In this document: piece after piece, positions 30,396 to 41,234 of the stretch
Numbering within the stretch: position 1 is the stretch's first letter
Layout of the letters: every line of letters begins with the position of its first letter
DNA from: Bradyrhizobium septentrionale
Lineage (GTDB): Bacteria > Pseudomonadota > Alphaproteobacteria > Rhizobiales > Xanthobacteraceae
Direction of reading: 5' to 3'
DNA: 64,000 nucleotides
NCBI RefSeq assembly: GCF_011516645.4
Contig: NZ_CP088285.1
Location: forward strand, 2,622,501 to 2,686,500
Notes under the pieces: model-generated
Seen by the model: the letters and a program-made list of their open reading frames with translations, nothing else
Database searches by the model: none
Told to the model about the DNA's origin: nothing
Position numbers and translations under genes: made by a program

Positions 30396-30917
30396 GTGAC
30401 AGCACCGGTCTGTGTCGCCCGTATCGGCGCTGCGCATGGCGTGCGCGGCGCCGTCAGGCTGTGGACCTTCACCGAAGACCCGCTGGCCGTGAAGGATTAT
30501 GGGCCGCTGATGACCAAGGACGGCGCGCGCCAGTTCGAGGTCACGCATGCGCGCGAGGCCAAGGATCATCTGGTGGTGACGCTGAAGGGCGTCGCCTCGC
30601 GCGATGATGCCGAACGGCTCAATGGCCTCGAGCTCTACGTGCCGCGCGACCGCCTGCCGGAAACCGATGACGGTGAATACTACCACACCGACCTGATCGG
30701 GCTCGCCGCGGTGACGACATCGGAGCAGCCGCTCGGCAAGGTGATCGCGATCCATAATTTCGGCGCCGGCGACATCATCGAGATCGCCCCGCCGCAGGGC
30801 GCGACGATGCTGCTGCCTTTCACCAACGCCGTGGTGCCGACGGTCGATCTCGCCGGCGGCCGCGTCGTGATCGAGCTGCCGCAGGAAATCGACGGCGACG
30901 ATCCGTCGGCGGCTTGA
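30396..30917 (+). CDS. rimM: Ribosome maturation factor RimM
   Basis: Binds S19 and helps mature the 30S subunit head. The 173-residue protein starts at GTG ([20 protein letters not shown]), matching the conserved RimM beginning. It carries the N-terminal RimM domain and the C-terminal PRC barrel (e.g. [20 protein letters not shown]). It starts 17 bases after rpsP. Its usual neighbour trmD is displaced by 3.7 kb, an unusual gap. Confidence 0.96.
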   Translation: MTAPVCVARIGAAHGVRGAVRLWTFTEDPLAVKDYGPLMTKDGARQFEVTHAREAKDHLVVTLKGVASRDDAERLNGLELYVPRDRLPETDDGEYYHTDLIGLAAVTTSEQPLGKVIAIHNFGAGDIIEIAPPQGATMLLPFTNAVVPTVDLAGGRVVIELPQEIDGDDPSAA

Positions 30918-30930
30918 TCAAGAGACATTT

Positions 30931-31842
30931 TCAGCCCGTCATCCGGCCTTGCTGCTCGAGCCAGTCGCAGAACACTGCGCTGTGCGGATCGTTGCTGCGG
31001 CCCGCCGGAAAATACGCGAAGTAGCTGCGCGCCGGCAGGCTGATCGCCGGAAACGGCGTCACCAGACGCCCGGCCGCGAGATCATCCGCAATCAGCGCGG
31101 TCGGTCCCATCGCAACGCCGAGACCGTCGAGCGCGGCCTGGATCGTCAGATAGAAATGATCGAAGGTCAGCGCGGCCGCCGGCTCCAGCGCGGATTGCCC
31201 CGCTTCGGTGAGCCAGTCGCGCCACAGCCGCGGCATCGAGGTGACATGCAGCAGCGTGTGCTTGGCGAGGTCCGCGATCTCATTCAACGGCACTTGCGTT
31301 CGCAGCGACGGACTGCACACCGGCAATCTCCGCTCCGACACCAGGAAGCGGGATGAAAAACCGTGGAACGTGTCGGGCCCGCCGCGGATCACGACATCGA
31401 ACCGTTCGGGCAGCGCATCCACCGGATCGTTCGATGTGGCGAGACGCACCTCGATATCAGGATGCTCGGCGCGAAACCGGCTCATCCGCGGCAACAGCCA
31501 GCGCAAGCTGAAGGTCGCGAGCGCATTGACGCGCAGCACCGCGACGACAGCATCGCCGCGCCGCTCGCGATGCTGCTGCACGGCGGCGGAAATCCGGTCG
31601 AGCGCGGGCGCGAATTCCGCCAGCAAGGCCGCGCCCGCCGGCGTCAGCACCACACGGCGGACCGAGCGCCGAAACAGCGCCGGCGCGCCCAGCCATTCCT
31701 CGAGCAGCCGGATCTGCTGGCTGACCGCGCCATGGGTCACGCTGAGCTCGGCGGCGGCTTCCTTGAAGCTGCCGAGGCGTGCGGCGGCCTCGAAGGCGCG
31801 AACCGCATTGAGCGGCGGCAGGCTGCGGCGCGGGACGAACAT
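30931..31842 (-). CDS. LysR-family transcriptional regulator (GcvA-like)
   Basis: A 303-residue LysR regulator with an N-terminal winged helix (SLPPLNAVRAFEAAARLGSF and AAAELSVTHGAVSQQIRLLE) and a periplasmic-binding-like effector domain. The N-terminus resembles GcvA. It is divergent from an MFS transporter across an AT-rich 171-base gap that contains a candidate LysR site ATCAGATTTT...TGTATGAT (31854-31875), so it probably controls that transporter. It starts convergent to rimM, 13 bases from its stop. Confidence 0.92.
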   Translation of the reverse strand: MFVPRRSLPPLNAVRAFEAAARLGSFKEAAAELSVTHGAVSQQIRLLEEWLGAPALFRRSVRRVVLTPAGAALLAEFAPALDRISAAVQQHRERRGDAVVAVLRVNALATFSLRWLLPRMSRFRAEHPDIEVRLATSNDPVDALPERFDVVIRGGPDTFHGFSSRFLVSERRLPVCSPSLRTQVPLNEIADLAKHTLLHVTSMPRLWRDWLTEAGQSALEPAAALTFDHFYLTIQAALDGLGVAMGPTALIADDLAAGRLVTPFPAISLPARSYFAYFPAGRSNDPHSAVFCDWLEQQGRMTG

Positions 31843-32013
31843 GACCCCTCAATATCAGATTTTCTAATGTATGATCCGATTATTACTGATTTGTGACAGC
31901 GATCGATCGGGCGCATATTGCGCAGCAAGCCACTAATGTATCTTGATTTTTAGAGACCTCACTCAAATGCACCCTCGTTCTATCTTTAGATTTTCTTGCT
32001 CCGGACGACGACA
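31843..32013. promoter_or_regulatory. Divergent LysR/MFS promoter region
   Basis: Markedly AT-richer than its surroundings. An ATCA/TGAT dyad at 31854-31875 and a repeated CTAATGTAT (31864-31872 and 31932-31940) are candidate LysR binding elements. No -10/-35 pair assigned. Confidence 0.5.
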
Positions 32014-33213
32014 ATGAGCGCATCCGCGGAAATCGACGCATCCCGTCCCGACCACGCCCGGGCGACGCGCACGCTGTCCGTGACCGGGCTCAACCACGCC
32101 CTCCACGACGGCTACACCGACCTGATCTACGTGCTGCTGCCGGTCTGGCAGGCTGAATTCGCGCTGAGCTACGGGCTATTGGCGCTGCTGCGCGGGCTCT
32201 ATGCCGGCGCCATGGCCGGACTGCAGATTCCGGTCGGGCGCATCGCAGAGCGGATCGACGGCAAGATCATCCTGATCGCGGGCACGGCGCTGTCGGCGCT
32301 CGGCTACGTGTTCGCCGGATTCTCCGGCGGCGTCATCGGACTTGGCCTCGCGCTCGCACTCTCCGGCGCAGGCTCGAGCACGCAGCATCCGATCGCTTCG
32401 GCCGCGGTGTCGCGCGCCTATGGCACGGCGGCGCGTGGGCCGCTCGGAATCTATAATTTTTCCGGCGATCTCGGCAAGGCGGCGATCCCGGCACTGACCT
32501 CGATCCTGCTCGTGATCATGTCATGGCGGCACACGCTGCTCGTGCTCGCCTTGGCCGGCCTGCTCGTAGCGATCTGCATCGCGCTGTGGATGCCCTCGGT
32601 CGGCAAAGGCGCCGAGCGCAAGACGGCCGCAGCGTCACGCCACGCAAGCGCCGGCGGCGGGTTCTCCTGGCTGCTCGCGATCGGAATCCTCGACACTGCG
32701 GTCCGGATGGGGTTTCTCACCTTCCTGCCGTTCCTGCTGCGCGACAAGGGCGCTGCGCTGCCGACCAACGGCCTCGCGCTGGCGCTGGTCTTCATCGGCG
32801 GCGCGGCAGGAAAATTCACCTGCGGCTGGCTCGGCGAACGCGTCGGCACGCTGCGCACCGTGCTGATCACCGAAGGCGGCACGGCGGCGTTGATCGCCGC
32901 GGTGCTGGCGCTGCCGCTTGCGCCGACCATGGTGCTGCTGCCGCTGCTCGGCGTGATGCTCAACGGCACCTCATCCGTGCTCTATGGCACGGTGCCCGAA
33001 CTCACGCCGGCGCATCGGACCGAACGCGCGTTCGCGCTGTTCTACACCGGGACGATCGGATCGGGCGCGTTCGCGCCGGTGCTCTACGGCCTGCTTGGTG
33101 ACGCACTTGGCCCGACACTCGCAACCGCGGCCACCGCGATCACGGCGCTGGCGATCTGTCCGCTCGCCATCGCGCTGGCGCGGCATCTTGGCGACGAGCG
33201 AACGACGGCGTGA
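32014..33213 (+). CDS. MFS transporter
   Basis: Twelve-helix major facilitator of 399 residues. Segments such as LNHALHDGYTDLIYVLLPVW, GRIAERIDGK between helices 2 and 3, and GWLGERVGT in the second half are typical of the family. The nearest groups are Bcr/CflA- or FosR-like exporters, but the substrate is not predictable. The ATG at 32014 is preferred to a TTG at 31996. Divergent LysR gene next door suggests inducible export. Confidence 0.9.
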   Translation: MSASAEIDASRPDHARATRTLSVTGLNHALHDGYTDLIYVLLPVWQAEFALSYGLLALLRGLYAGAMAGLQIPVGRIAERIDGKIILIAGTALSALGYVFAGFSGGVIGLGLALALSGAGSSTQHPIASAAVSRAYGTAARGPLGIYNFSGDLGKAAIPALTSILLVIMSWRHTLLVLALAGLLVAICIALWMPSVGKGAERKTAAASRHASAGGGFSWLLAIGILDTAVRMGFLTFLPFLLRDKGAALPTNGLALALVFIGGAAGKFTCGWLGERVGTLRTVLITEGGTAALIAAVLALPLAPTMVLLPLLGVMLNGTSSVLYGTVPELTPAHRTERAFALFYTGTIGSGAFAPVLYGLLGDALGPTLATAATAITALAICPLAIALARHLGDERTTA

Positions 33214-33254
33214 CTCATAACGCGACTAAGCCCGGGCGACCGTCTGTCTTCTCC

Positions 33255-33371
33255 TTCCCCCTGAAAGGGGGAAGGCCGGGATGGGGGTCCGCCACGAGCG
33301 ACGCTGCAAGCTGACATCCCCACCCGCTTTGCTCTCGCGAGCAAAGTGACCTCCCCTTTTCAAGGGGAGGT
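33255..33371. repeat. Interspersed repeat, family A, copy 2
   Basis: Left arm TTCCCCCTGAAAGGGGGAA, middle CCCCACCCGCTTTGCTCTCG and right arm CCTCCCCTTTTCAAGGGGAGG; same family as 9524-9648 and 62143-62266. Confidence 0.92.
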
Positions 33372-33378
33372 TGAAGCT

Positions 33379-33465
33379 ATCGCCCGGATGGAGCGCAGCG
33401 AAATCCGGGGCCGCTCCTCGTTGCTTGCGTGATTCCCGGATTGCGCTTCGCTCCATTCGGGCTAC
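33379..33465. repeat. Interspersed inverted repeat, family L, copy 1
   Basis: Arms ATGGAGCGCAGCGAAATCCGG and CCGGATTGCGCTTCGCTCCAT face each other around a short AT-rich centre. A one-arm remnant lies at 62093-62124, again directly beside a family A repeat. Confidence 0.85.
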
Positions 33466-33493
33466 CTAAGCAATGGTCTCACGGAGCATCCCA

Positions 33494-34576
33494 ATGACAA
33501 GCACGCACAAGGCCTGGCGGCTGCACGCCCACAATGATCTTCGCTTCGAGGATGTCGCGACGCCGAAACCCGCGCCCGATGGCGTCGTGGTGCGGATCGA
33601 GGCCGGCATGGTGTTGTCCTACACCAACAGGCTGCTGTCGGGCGCATTGCCCTACAGCCTGCCGCCGATGCCGTTCGTGCCGGGCACCAACGCGATCGCG
33701 CGCGTCGTCGCCACCGGCGAGAACGTCACGCACGTTGCGAGCGGCGACCGCGTGTTCCTGAGCCCGCATCTGCGCGGCGACGTGCCGGATCGCGATCCGC
33801 CGCAGATCCTGATCGGCCTCACCGCGACGGTGACGACGCCGGAGGCGTTCGCGTTGCAGGCGCGCTGGCGCGACGGCGTGTTCGCCGAGATCGCGCACTG
33901 GCCGGCCGCCTGCGTCACGCCGCTTGCCAATCTCGACGACAGACCGGCGACTGAGTTGATCGGGCTCGCCAAGCTGATCGTGCCGTTCGGCGGATTGCAG
34001 CGCACCGGCCTGCGCGGCGGGCAGACCATCATCGTCAACGGCGCGACCGGCTATTTCGGCTCGGGCGGCGTGATGCTCGCGGTCGCGATGGGCGCGGGCC
34101 GCGTCGTCGCGGTCGGACGCAAGCAGGCCGCGCTCGAACAATTGCGCGATGCGTTTGGCCCGCGGGTCATTCCCGCTATCGTCACCGGCGATGCCGCAGG
34201 CGATCTTGCGATCATCCGCCGCGCCGCCGGCGGCAGCGCCGATGTCGGGCTCGATTTGCTCGGCGCCGCCAGGAGCACCTCGACCACGCTGTCCTCTCTG
34301 CGTGCGCTCAAGCGCGGCGGCCGGATGGTGCTGATGGGCAGCGCCGACGTACCGCTCGAACTGTCCTTCCGCGAGATGCTGGCCAACGACTGGGAGGTGG
34401 TCGGGCAGTTCATGTACGACCGCACCGCGCCGGGCCAGCTCGCCGGCCTCGCCGCCGAAGGCCTGCTTGATCTCGGCAAGATCAATGTCGCGACCTTTGG
34501 GCTTGCCGACTTCCGCCGCGCGGTCGACGCCGCCGCCATGATGCAGAGCCTCGACCTCACGGCCGTGGTGCCGTAA
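33494..34576 (+). CDS. MDR-superfamily alcohol dehydrogenase-like oxidoreductase, zinc-independent
   Basis: A 360-residue medium-chain dehydrogenase/reductase with a GroES-like N-terminal domain and a Rossmann domain carrying NGATGYFGSGG near residue 180. The usual catalytic zinc ligands (Cys/His/Glu) and the structural Cys cluster are absent, so it is closer to quinone-oxidoreductase-type enzymes. Ribosome site GGAG lies nine bases upstream of the ATG at 33494. It sits between the MFS gene and trmD, nine bases before trmD. Confidence 0.88.
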   Translation: MTSTHKAWRLHAHNDLRFEDVATPKPAPDGVVVRIEAGMVLSYTNRLLSGALPYSLPPMPFVPGTNAIARVVATGENVTHVASGDRVFLSPHLRGDVPDRDPPQILIGLTATVTTPEAFALQARWRDGVFAEIAHWPAACVTPLANLDDRPATELIGLAKLIVPFGGLQRTGLRGGQTIIVNGATGYFGSGGVMLAVAMGAGRVVAVGRKQAALEQLRDAFGPRVIPAIVTGDAAGDLAIIRRAAGGSADVGLDLLGAARSTSTTLSSLRALKRGGRMVLMGSADVPLELSFREMLANDWEVVGQFMYDRTAPGQLAGLAAEGLLDLGKINVATFGLADFRRAVDAAAMMQSLDLTAVVP

Positions 34577-34585
34577 CCAGAGGCC

Positions 34586-35332
34586 ATGACAACCCAAGCG
34601 ACACCATGGCGTACGACCGTGCTGACCCTGTTCCCGGACATGTTTCCGGGGCCGCTCGGCATCAGCCTGGCCGGCAAGGCGCTGGCCGGCGGGCTCTGGG
34701 CGCTGGAGGCGCGCGACATCCGCGCGTCGGCGACCGACAAGCACCGCAGCGTCGACGACACGCCGGCCGGCGGCGGTCCGGGCATGGTGCTGCGGGCCGA
34801 CGTGCTGGCGGCGGCGATCGACGCCGCGGCGATTGCGCCTGACCTCCCGCGCCTCCTGATGAGCCCGCGGGGTCGGCCATTGACCCAGGAGCGGGTCGCG
34901 GAGCTTGCGGCCGGCCCCGGCCCGCTGATCGTCTGCGGCCGTTTTGAGGGCATCGACCAGCGGGTGATCGAGGCCCGCGGGCTCGAGGAGGTCTCGATCG
35001 GCGATTACGTGCTGTCGGGCGGCGAGATCGCCGCGATGGCCCTGATCGACGCCTGCGTCCGCCTGTTGCCGGGAGTGATGGGCAAGCAGGCCTCGGGAAC
35101 CGAGGAGAGTTTCTCCGAAGGACTACTGGAATACCCCCAATACACCCGCCCGCAGGAGTTCGAGGGCCGCCAGATCCCCGAAATCCTGATTTCCGGCGAT
35201 CACGCCAAGGTGGCCGCCTGGCGGCTGGCCCAATCCGAAGCCCTCACGGCGGACCGCCGGCCGGACCTCTGGGCCCGCAAGGCCGGCCAAAAAGCCGCTC
35301 CGCGAGGGACAAAAAACACGACAGACGGGTGA
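34586..35332 (+). CDS. trmD: tRNA (guanine-N1)-methyltransferase TrmD
   Basis: SPOUT methyltransferase that makes m1G37 in tRNAs with G36. The 248-residue protein shows [19 protein letters not shown] at the N-terminus, then [13 protein letters not shown] and the SAM knot [15 protein letters not shown], all diagnostic. Starts nine bases after the MDR gene rather than after rimM. It is followed by rplS 108 bases on, restoring the usual trmD-rplS order. Confidence 0.97.
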   Translation: MTTQATPWRTTVLTLFPDMFPGPLGISLAGKALAGGLWALEARDIRASATDKHRSVDDTPAGGGPGMVLRADVLAAAIDAAAIAPDLPRLLMSPRGRPLTQERVAELAAGPGPLIVCGRFEGIDQRVIEARGLEEVSIGDYVLSGGEIAAMALIDACVRLLPGVMGKQASGTEESFSEGLLEYPQYTRPQEFEGRQIPEILISGDHAKVAAWRLAQSEALTADRRPDLWARKAGQKAAPRGTKNTTDG

Positions 35333-35440
35333 CAAACCCTGCGCTTTGCCTTATAGGCACGGCCTAATCCGCACACGCGCAGGATAGATGGACGTTTGCG
35401 CAGCCCGCACAGGCTGGGCGCGCCGCCGATGGAGATTTCG

Positions 35441-35821
35441 ATGAACCTGATTCAGCAGCTCGAAAAAGAGCAGTTCGACAAGCTCGCCGCCACCAAAACC
35501 ATCCCGGAATTCGGCCCCGGCGATACCGTCATCGTCAATGTGAAGGTGGTCGAAGGCGAACGCACCCGCGTGCAGGCCTATGAAGGCGTTTGCATTGGCC
35601 GTTCCGGCCAGGGCCTCAACGAGAGCTTCACCGTGCGCAAGATCTCCTACGGCGAGGGCGTCGAGCGCGTCTTCCCGGTGATGTCGCCGATGATCGACTC
35701 GATCAAGGTCGTGCGCCGCGGCAAGGTCCGTCGCGCCAAGCTCTATTACCTGCGCAGCCTGCGCGGCAAGTCGGCCCGCATCGTCGAGAAGCAGGACCGC
35801 CAGACCGCCGTCGGCGAGTAA
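35441..35821 (+). CDS. rplS: 50S ribosomal protein L19
   Basis: Large-subunit protein at the 30S-50S interface. The 126-residue protein starts [19 protein letters not shown]; an upstream ATG at 35396 would add 15 non-conserved residues. Family segments [20 protein letters not shown] and [20 protein letters not shown] are present. An intrinsic terminator follows at 35848-35880, ending the operon. Confidence 0.97.
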   Translation: MNLIQQLEKEQFDKLAATKTIPEFGPGDTVIVNVKVVEGERTRVQAYEGVCIGRSGQGLNESFTVRKISYGEGVERVFPVMSPMIDSIKVVRRGKVRRAKLYYLRSLRGKSARIVEKQDRQTAVGE

Positions 35822-35847
35822 TTCACCCCGAAAGGGTTGTCTGACCG

Positions 35848-35880
35848 AAAGCGCGGGGCCTGCCCCGCGCTTTTTTGTTG
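35848..35880 (+). terminator. Rho-independent terminator after rplS
   Basis: Stem GCGCGGGG (35851-35858) and CCCCGCGC (35863-35870) with loop CCTG, then six T at 35871-35876, flanked by AAA upstream. It closes the trmD-rplS unit. Confidence 0.93.
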
Positions 35881-35913
35881 CGGCATACCTATATCGAGGG
35901 TCAGCCTCAACTC

Positions 35914-36070
35914 GTCATGCGCGGGCTTGCCGCCTCCGCTAAAGCTACGGCGAGCCAGCGCAGCAAAGCCTCGGCGAAGCCTTTGGCGGAGCCGGGATCC
36001 GCGCATCCATCAGGAAGAGGAACTTCCTGCTCAAGATGGATGGATTGCCGGGTCGAGCCCGGCAATGACG
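35914..36070. repeat. Interspersed inverted repeat, family J, copy 1
   Basis: Ends GTCATGCGCGGGCTTG and GAGCCCGGCAATGAC, with CGGCGAAGCCTTTGGCGGAG and GATGGATTGCCGGGTCGAGC inside. A related element lies at 52532-52642. Confidence 0.8.
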
Positions 36071-36340
36071 AAGAGGCGCCCCGCGCATCGATCGATTGTC
36101 GCGGATATCAGCCCTGTGTTAGAAATTTAGAATGGTTCCGGATCAAGCAAGCCAGCCCTGCCAGCGCGTCGTGATCGACGATCGCTCGCGGCTGCCCGGC
36201 CGCTTCTTCGGGCGCTTTGCGACGTCGGCAACGTCAGAGCTTACGCGCGCAGCGTAACGCTGCCTGGACGCTTTCGCCTGCTCGCGCGCCGCGGCGCGCT
36301 CACGCCACTCACCACTGAATTTCTTTTGGAGCACAAGCTC
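36071..36340. other. Leader region of leuC
   Basis: Contains an open frame at 36132-36257 (41 codons, beginning [14 protein letters not shown]). It has no leucine run and a weak ribosome site, so it does not look like a leucine attenuator peptide. The region ends with TTTTGGAGC, the leuC ribosome site. No terminator/antiterminator pair is evident. Confidence 0.45.
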
Positions 36341-37747
<1,407 letters not shown>

Positions 37748-37752
37748 ACGAG

Positions 37753-37796
37753 GGAGCTTCGGTTCTGGCCAGAACCGAAGCTCCAGTTCTCTTTTT
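37753..37796 (+). terminator. Terminator after leuC
   Basis: A 32-base perfect palindrome GGAGCTTCGGTTCTGG / CCAGAACCGAAGCTCC (37753-37784), followed by a T-rich stretch ending CTTTTT at 37796. Confidence 0.88.
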
Positions 37797-37941
37797 GACG
37801 CGTTTTCTTCACGCGAACCGGAACCACTTCGCTCGAAAACGCTATTGCTTGTCTCAAGCTCGAGCCGTTGTGGAAACGGCTCGTTAACGGGGCGCACGCA
37901 CACTGCCTCCTTGCGAGGACAAGCTTCGCGGGGAGCCGGAC

Positions 37942-38154
37942 GTGGCTGACGACAAGCGCGAATTCGTCGACATGATTAGCGAGGCGACGCGGCAGAAGCG
38001 CCGCCGCGCCGCGCCACGCATCATCGATCCGCCTCCCGAGGTGAAGGAGACCTCGCGCCTCAGCCACTGGCCGCCGGAGCGCTGGACGCAGTGGCGGATC
38101 GAAAACCTGACGCCGTGGAAGATCAAGCCCTGGAGGCTGAAGAACTGGGACTAG
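37942..38154 (+). CDS. Small basic Trp-rich protein of unknown function
   Basis: A 70-residue frame starting at GTG, six bases after a good ribosome site GGGGAG. The sequence is strongly basic and tryptophan-rich (e.g. SHWPPERWTQWRIENLTPWK), with no signal or membrane segment. It lies downstream of leuC on the same strand. I do not recognise a family. The ribosome site and biased composition support a real gene, but no domain does. Confidence 0.55.
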   Translation: MADDKREFVDMISEATRQKRRRAAPRIIDPPPEVKETSRLSHWPPERWTQWRIENLTPWKIKPWRLKNWD

Positions 38155-38179
38155 AGCGGTCTCCAGCGGGAGTGACCTG

Positions 38180-38205
38180 ACAAAACGGGCGCCGTTTGGC
38201 GCCCG
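38180..38205 (-). terminator. Terminator of the Gly/His-rich protein gene
   Basis: Perfect eight-base stem CGGGCGCC / GGCGCCCG (38186-38205) with a four-base loop. On the minus strand it is followed by TTTTGT, so it ends the gene at 38221-38793; it also stands behind the plus-strand small gene. Confidence 0.75.
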
Positions 38206-38220
38206 CTGTCATTTCAACCT

Positions 38221-38793
38221 TCACCAGTAGCCATACGGCCGCCAGTGGTGACGGTGATGCCAATACGGCCGGCAGATCCGGCGCGGCCCGTAATAGGTCC
38301 AGACCACCCGGCAACGGCGGTGATGATAGTAGGCCGGATAGTAGTAGGACGATCCATAGACGTAGCGCCGGTGATGGAAGTGCCGGCGGTAGCCGTAGCG
38401 GTACCCGCCGCCATAGAAGCGGTGGTAACCACCGTAGTGGCGATGGATGCCACCATAGCGATGGAAGCCGCCATGGAACGCCGGCGCCGCGCGAAAGCCG
38501 CCGCGGTGGAAGGCACCGCGATGAAATCCGCCACCATGGAAACCACCGCCGCGGAAGCCGCCGCCATGAAAACCTCCGCCGCCGTGACCGCCGCCACCAT
38601 GGCCGCCGCCACCACCATGCCGGACCTCCGTCGTCATTGCGTCGACCGCAGACTTCGCCGCGGGCACGGTGCCCGGGCTCGCCAGCGACAGCGCTTCGGC
38701 GCGTTGCTGCGCTGAAATCGACAACGAGAAGACCGCGGCCGCCGCGACACCGAGACGGCGCACCAAGCCACGCCGCAAATACCCTTCCGTCAT
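38221..38793 (-). CDS. Exported Gly/His/Tyr-rich low-complexity protein
   Basis: A 190-residue product starting MTEGYLRRGLVRRLGVAAAA, a signal peptide ending near AEALS. From about residue 55 it is built of irregular GGGFHGG-type repeats (HGGGGGHGGGGHGGGGFHGG and similar), followed by a His/Tyr/Arg-rich C-terminus with HRRYVYGSSYYYPAYYHHRR. No enzyme fold is recognisable. It may bind metals through its many histidines, but this is inference only. Two similar small exported proteins lie at 41.2 and 41.7 kb. Confidence 0.75.
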   Translation of the reverse strand: MTEGYLRRGLVRRLGVAAAAVFSLSISAQQRAEALSLASPGTVPAAKSAVDAMTTEVRHGGGGGHGGGGHGGGGFHGGGFRGGGFHGGGFHRGAFHRGGFRAAPAFHGGFHRYGGIHRHYGGYHRFYGGGYRYGYRRHFHHRRYVYGSSYYYPAYYHHRRCRVVWTYYGPRRICRPYWHHRHHWRPYGYW

Positions 38794-38951
38794 CTTCAGA
38801 ACCTCCCTGACAACAGCAATCAGAACCACGCTGCATGGCAGCCGGTTGCATTGCGTTCATTGCGGTCGCTCCCGGCGCAACGCTAGAAATCCCTGAGTGA
38901 ATGCGCCATGAACGCGCAAACGATGCGACGAAAAGTCCGGGAGCAACGCCA

Positions 38952-39245
38952 GTGACTGTCTATGTGATCGTGCAGCTCAAGATGACCGATCGCGCCGCCT
39001 ATGATCGGTATCAGGCGCGCTTCTTCGACGTGTTCAGGAAGTTCAGCGGGCGGCTGCTGTCGGCCTACGAGCAGCCCGCGGTCCTCGAAGGCACCTGGGA
39101 TCGCGACAAGCTGGTGCTGATGTCGTTCCCTGACGAAGCCGCATTCCGCGCCTGGTCGGAATCGCCTGAATATGTCGAGATCTCCAGTGATCGCAAAGCG
39201 GGTGCGCAAGGCATTGTCTTGCTGGCCAAGGGCTTTGCGCCCTGA
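38952..39245 (+). CDS. DUF1330 domain-containing protein
   Basis: DUF1330 is a small ferredoxin-like alpha/beta domain of unknown function. The 97-residue protein starts at GTG (VTVYVIVQLKMTDRAAYDRY) and contains the GRLLSAYEQPAVLEGTWDRD and FPDEAAFRAWSESPEY segments typical of the family. A GGGAG ribosome site lies nine bases upstream. The ATG at 38901 would add 17 residues that do not resemble the family. Confidence 0.9.
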   Translation: MTVYVIVQLKMTDRAAYDRYQARFFDVFRKFSGRLLSAYEQPAVLEGTWDRDKLVLMSFPDEAAFRAWSESPEYVEISSDRKAGAQGIVLLAKGFAP

Positions 39246-39443
39246 TGCCGTCACCGGGCTACCGAGCGTGAACCCTTTGCTAAGGGTTGGTGGCTAGGGT
39301 TAACGGACAATCAATCAGAAAATTCAGGACGACTTCGGTTTCCATGGCGCGGCCGGCAGGCCAAGCCGTGGCATCGCGTCCTCACACGTGCCGCATCGGC
39401 CGGGTGAGCCGATGGAAACAGCAGCATTATCGTGGGACCGGAA

Positions 39444-41141
39444 ATGACCATCAAGTTTCAGAATTTGCCCATCATTGCCAAGATCGCGGTGCCCGCGGCC
39501 ATTATCGCCCTGGTCGCGATCGGCATCGTCGTCCAGGCCTCGCTGGCGCTGAGCCATTTGTCGGCGACCGCGTCCGACCTGGTGGATGGCAACGCCCGCC
39601 GCGTGCAGTACAGCCTCGAAGCCGAGAGCAACTTCAACAGCGCGGCCGTCAGCGAGAAGAATGTCATCCTCAGCGCCTCCGATACCAAGGCGATCGCCTC
39701 CAACATCGAAGCCTACAACAAGGCAACCGATGCGACGCTTGCCGCGGTCGACCGCCTGGCGTCCGTCACATCGGACGCCGGACAGCAGCAACTGATCGAC
39801 ACGCTGCGCCGCGCGGTCAAGGACCGCCGCGAGGCCAGCGCGAAGGTGTTCGAGCTGGTCACCGCGGGCAAGCTGGAGGACGCCTTCGCCTACTCGCGCA
39901 ATGTCGCGGCCAAGCATCGCCAGACCGCGATGGAGGCGGTCGCCAGCCTGATCGCCGCCAATGTGAAGGGCATGCAGGCCGCACGTGACCAGGGCATCGC
40001 CACCGCCGACCAGACCCGCATCGTGCTGCTGTTCGGCGCCGCCGCCGGGCTGCTCTGTGCCTTCAATATCCTCGCCTGGATCGCGTTCAGCCAGATCGCG
40101 CGGCCGCTATCGCGCATGACGGAGGAGATGACGAAGCTCGCCGAGGGCGATCTCGACATCGCGGTCGTCGGCGACGACAGGAGCGACGAGGTCGGCGGTC
40201 TCGCCAAGTCGCTGCGCGTGTTCAAGGAGAATGCGATCACGGCGCGCCGCCTCGAAGCCGAACAGCGCGAGGAGCAGCTGCGCAAGGAGGCCCGGCAGCG
40301 CGCTGTCGAGGGCCACATCGCGACCTTCGACAATCAGGTCTCGGAAGCGCTCAACGCCCTGACCGCGGCCTCGACCGAGATGCACGCGACCGCCGGAAGC
40401 ATGTCGGCCACCGCGGAGGAAACCAGCCGGCAGGCGACGTTCGTTGCCACCGCATCCAACGAGGCCTCGGCGAATGTCCAGACCGTCGCGGTCGCAACCG
40501 AGGAATTGCACGCCTCGATCAGCGAGATCACCCGCCAGGTGACGCAGGCGGCCCAGACGGCAAGGGCGGCGGTCGACGAGACCGATCGCACCAACGCGAC
40601 CATCGAGAGCCTGGCCGCGGCTGCGCAGCGGATCGGCGAGGTGATCTCGCTGATCCAGAACATTGCGTCGCAGACCAATCTCTTGGCATTGAACGCAACG
40701 ATCGAGGCGGCGCGCGCCGGCGAGGCCGGCAAAGGCTTCGCGGTGGTCGCCAATGAAGTGAAGGCGCTTGCCACCCAGACCGCCAAGGCGACGGAGGACA
40801 TCTCCTCGCAGATCGCGGCCATCCAGCAGGAGACCGGTCAAGCCGTCGCCGCGATCCGGGCGATCGGCGGCACCATCGGGCGGATGAGCGAAATCGCGGC
40901 GGCGATCTCCGCCGCTGTCGAGCAGCAGAGCGCTGCTACCCGCGACATCTCGAAGAACATCCAGGAAGTTTCGCGCGGCACCAGCGAGGTGTCGGCGAAT
41001 GTCGGCAGCGTCAACGAAGCCGCCACCGAGACCGGATCGGCGGCCACGCAGGTGCTGACGGCCGCGGACGATCTCAGTCAGCAATCGGCAACGCTGCGCG
41101 GTAACGTCAACGCATTCCTGGACAAGATCCGCGCGGCCTGA
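39444..41141 (+). CDS. Methyl-accepting chemotaxis protein
   Basis: Transmembrane chemoreceptor of 565 residues. A first membrane helix spans about residues 9-31, a periplasmic four-helix bundle-like domain follows to about 185, and a second membrane helix lies near 190-212. HAMP starts near 212 ([20 protein letters not shown]). The cytoplasmic hairpin carries the conserved tip [20 protein letters not shown] near 410-430. The chemical ligand is unknown. No che genes are nearby, so it must use a distant array. Confidence 0.95.
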   Translation: MTIKFQNLPIIAKIAVPAAIIALVAIGIVVQASLALSHLSATASDLVDGNARRVQYSLEAESNFNSAAVSEKNVILSASDTKAIASNIEAYNKATDATLAAVDRLASVTSDAGQQQLIDTLRRAVKDRREASAKVFELVTAGKLEDAFAYSRNVAAKHRQTAMEAVASLIAANVKGMQAARDQGIATADQTRIVLLFGAAAGLLCAFNILAWIAFSQIARPLSRMTEEMTKLAEGDLDIAVVGDDRSDEVGGLAKSLRVFKENAITARRLEAEQREEQLRKEARQRAVEGHIATFDNQVSEALNALTAASTEMHATAGSMSATAEETSRQATFVATASNEASANVQTVAVATEELHASISEITRQVTQAAQTARAAVDETDRTNATIESLAAAAQRIGEVISLIQNIASQTNLLALNATIEAARAGEAGKGFAVVANEVKALATQTAKATEDISSQIAAIQQETGQAVAAIRAIGGTIGRMSEIAAAISAAVEQQSAATRDISKNIQEVSRGTSEVSANVGSVNEAATETGSAATQVLTAADDLSQQSATLRGNVNAFLDKIRAA

Positions 41142-41165
41142 CCGGATCAGGCAGCTTCTCACTGC

Positions 41166-41199
41166 AAAGGGCGGCGCCCGGCGATCGGAGCCGCCCTTT
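41166..41199 (+). terminator. Terminator after the chemoreceptor gene
   Basis: Stem AAAGGGCGGC (41166-41175) and GCCGCCCTTT (41190-41199). The symmetric A/T tracts allow it to work on both strands, including for the convergent gene at 41235. Confidence 0.75.
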
Positions 41200-41234
41200 C
41201 TGTTGGCTCCGCGCAGTTGCGCGCGAACCGCGGC

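Noticed and set aside
38196..38810. Plus-strand frame antisense to the Gly/His-rich protein.
   Set aside because: The minus strand has a signal peptide and terminator; the plus strand lacks a start context.
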